Source: Treponema primitia ZAS-1 (lineage in GTDB: Bacteria; Spirochaetota; Spirochaetia; Treponematales; Breznakiellaceae). Taken from it: a DNA stretch of 6,263 nucleotides. Positions 5,675 through 6,263 of the stretch are shown here, piece by piece; position 1 is the first letter of the stretch; the number at the start of each line of letters is the position of its first letter. The stretch is from NCBI RefSeq assembly GCF_000297095.1, contig NZ_AEEA01000009.1, positions 1 to 6,263 on the forward strand. The letters run 5' to 3'. Position numbers and translations under genes: made by a program. Under the pieces are notes generated by a model. That model worked only from the letters and a program-made list of their open reading frames with translations, searched no databases and was not told the DNA's origin.

Positions 5675-5710
5675 GGGTCGGGGCACGTTCCTGCGGAACT
5701 GGGACGACCC
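5675..5710 (-). repeat. Nested palindrome with a palindrome A remnant, beside the broken toxin
   Basis: An outer stem GGGTCG/CGACCC (5675-5680 with 5705-5710) encloses GTTCC/GGAAC (5687-5691 with 5695-5699) with a three-base loop. Read on the - strand, the 20 bases 5700-5681 match 661-680 of the gene 2 composite element at 19 positions, including the loop GCA. It lies in the non-PIN tail of the toxin frame. Confidence 0.65.
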
Positions 5711-5730
5711 CAGGGAAAAGGGCTGGGATA

Positions 5731-5757
5731 CCAAGGCCCGGGGATACCGGGCTTTGG
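5731..5757. repeat. Hairpin repeat at the toxin break point
   Basis: CCAAGGCCCGG (5731-5741) pairs with CCGGGCTTTGG (5747-5757) with one mismatch around GGATA. GGGATACC is also directly repeated at 5725-5732 and 5741-5748. It is 24 bases from the last recognisable PIN codon. No T-tract follows on either strand. Confidence 0.6.
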
Positions 5758-5974
5758 TTTGCGATCATCGTACCACTGCAAAAAAACAGGATTTCATTTG
5801 CCCGTTCCAGGCCATCGGCGCCGATGAATCCATAATAGACTTCAAGCATATTGATGATGCTTATGCAGAGGGTTATTTTTCCGGCCTTGGCTTGGGTGAA
5901 AAGACCGTCAATTTTTTCTTTCCCTTCTTCTTCATTAAGCAGGGCAATGAGGGCGCAGGCATCCAATACATAGG

Positions 5975-6229
5975 TCATGGCTCAAGGTCCAATTCCAGCT
6001 TTTTATCCGCTTCCTGCATTTCCATAAAGCGGTCAAGGGTAAGTTTTGAGCCCAGGGCTTTTGCCCTGCCTTTTAACGGGTTGACCCATTCCGCCGCCGG
6101 GGGGGCTTTATGCTTGAGATAGCCCACAAAATCAAGGATTTCATTCATGTAATCGGGGGAAAGCCCCTCAATTTCTTTCAAAAGTAGTTCTGTATTAGAT
6201 ATACTTTCCTCCAATACCACTATAGTCAA
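5975..6229 (-). CDS. VapB / DUF2281-like antitoxin
   Basis: A small protein of 84 aa preceding and overlapping the PIN gene by four bases. The N-terminal pattern LLLKEIEGLSPDYMNEILDF followed by VGYLKH resembles the DUF2281 / VapB-type family; the C-terminal half (LTLDRFMEMQEADKKLELDLEP) is charged and helical, as expected of an antitoxin segment that binds the toxin. Such antitoxins neutralise the PIN ribonuclease and repress their own promoter. The assigned start is TTG at 6229, but no Shine-Dalgarno is seen upstream (pyrimidine-rich) and the frame stays open to the window edge, so the real start may differ; family resemblance begins only near residue 12. It appears intact although its toxin is truncated. 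Confidence 0.7.
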   Translation of the reverse strand: MTIVVLEESISNTELLLKEIEGLSPDYMNEILDFVGYLKHKAPPAAEWVNPLKGRAKALGSKLTLDRFMEMQEADKKLELDLEP

Positions 6230-6263
6230 AAAACAGGGGGAAGGGAAGAGAGCGGAAAAAGGT

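Larger units (their letters stand above)
5634..5978 (-). pseudogene. Truncated PIN-domain (VapC-like) toxin
   Basis: The first 66 or so residues (down to base 5781) look like a PIN-domain ribonuclease of a VapBC-type system: YVLDACALIALLNEEEG with Asp6 as the first metal-binding acid, and ISIINMLEVYYG with Glu46 as the second. The family normally has about 125-140 residues and a third conserved acidic region in the C-terminal half. Here the frame continues only to residue 114 with a Pro/Gly/Val-rich tail (from about CSGTMIANQ) that looks unlike the family and coincides with palindromic repeats, so the catalytic site is probably incomplete. The start ATG overlaps the stop of the upstream antitoxin by four bases (ATGA), as usual in these operons. 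A T7 homopolymer at the break (5780-5774) could mark a frameshift, but neither alternative frame restores a recognisable PIN C-terminus. Confidence 0.7.

Noticed and set aside
4945..5835. + strand open frame of 296 codons overlapping the gene 3 repeat array
   Set aside because: It is an out-of-frame reading of the GLUG repeats (regular AAWWG and APFPA patterns) running past the terminator. Such periodic shadows are expected from a 78-base repeat.

Overview
The window looks like an accessory, repeat-rich stretch of a GC-rich spirochaete chromosome. The best guess is a Treponema of the termite-gut type. This rests on the lipoprotein signal peptides, the arrays of GLUG-type repeats and the overall style of the large modular surface proteins. 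It is an inference from pattern memory, not from a database search.

Layout. Positions 1-584 are the 3' end of a first GLUG-repeat protein (gene 1), whose start lies outside the window. After a 39-base gap comes a second, complete GLUG lipoprotein (gene 2, 624-3272, 882 aa). A repeat-packed spacer of about 290 bases (3273-3560) follows, then a third, complete GLUG lipoprotein (gene 3, 3561-5537, 658 aa). All three are on the + strand. They share the repeat array and an unusual C-terminus ending in tyrosine-proline-x-leucine-Trp-Trp-Glu. Genes 2 and 3 also share a leader with the same ribosome binding site and a lipobox cysteine, so they are paralogous exported lipoproteins arising by tandem duplication. 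A rho-independent terminator (5586-5627) closes the group. On the - strand, at 6229-5634, is a toxin-antitoxin-like pair: an apparently intact VapB/DUF2281-like antitoxin, then a PIN-domain (VapC-like) toxin that keeps only about its first 66 residues before running into unrelated repeat sequence.

The most notable content is a family of short palindromic elements. They have 9-17 bp arms, and most have a three-base loop. They occur between the genes, beside the broken toxin gene, and inside the coding sequences of genes 2 and 3, where they keep the frame and are translated. Two palindromes (A and B) form a fixed 48-bp composite. One copy is read inside the signal peptide of gene 2; the other lies inverted in the spacer. 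The two differ at 8 positions: five in the loops, one in the two-base joint, and two that together form a compensated base pair. This resembles, by analogy, the in-frame palindromic elements of Rickettsia (RPE), but here in a probable spirochaete.

Working together: the three + strand genes are likely variants of one surface-exposed beta-solenoid lipoprotein. Shared near-identical blocks and in-frame repeats give room for recombination and length variation without frame loss. No metabolic role can be assigned from the sequence.
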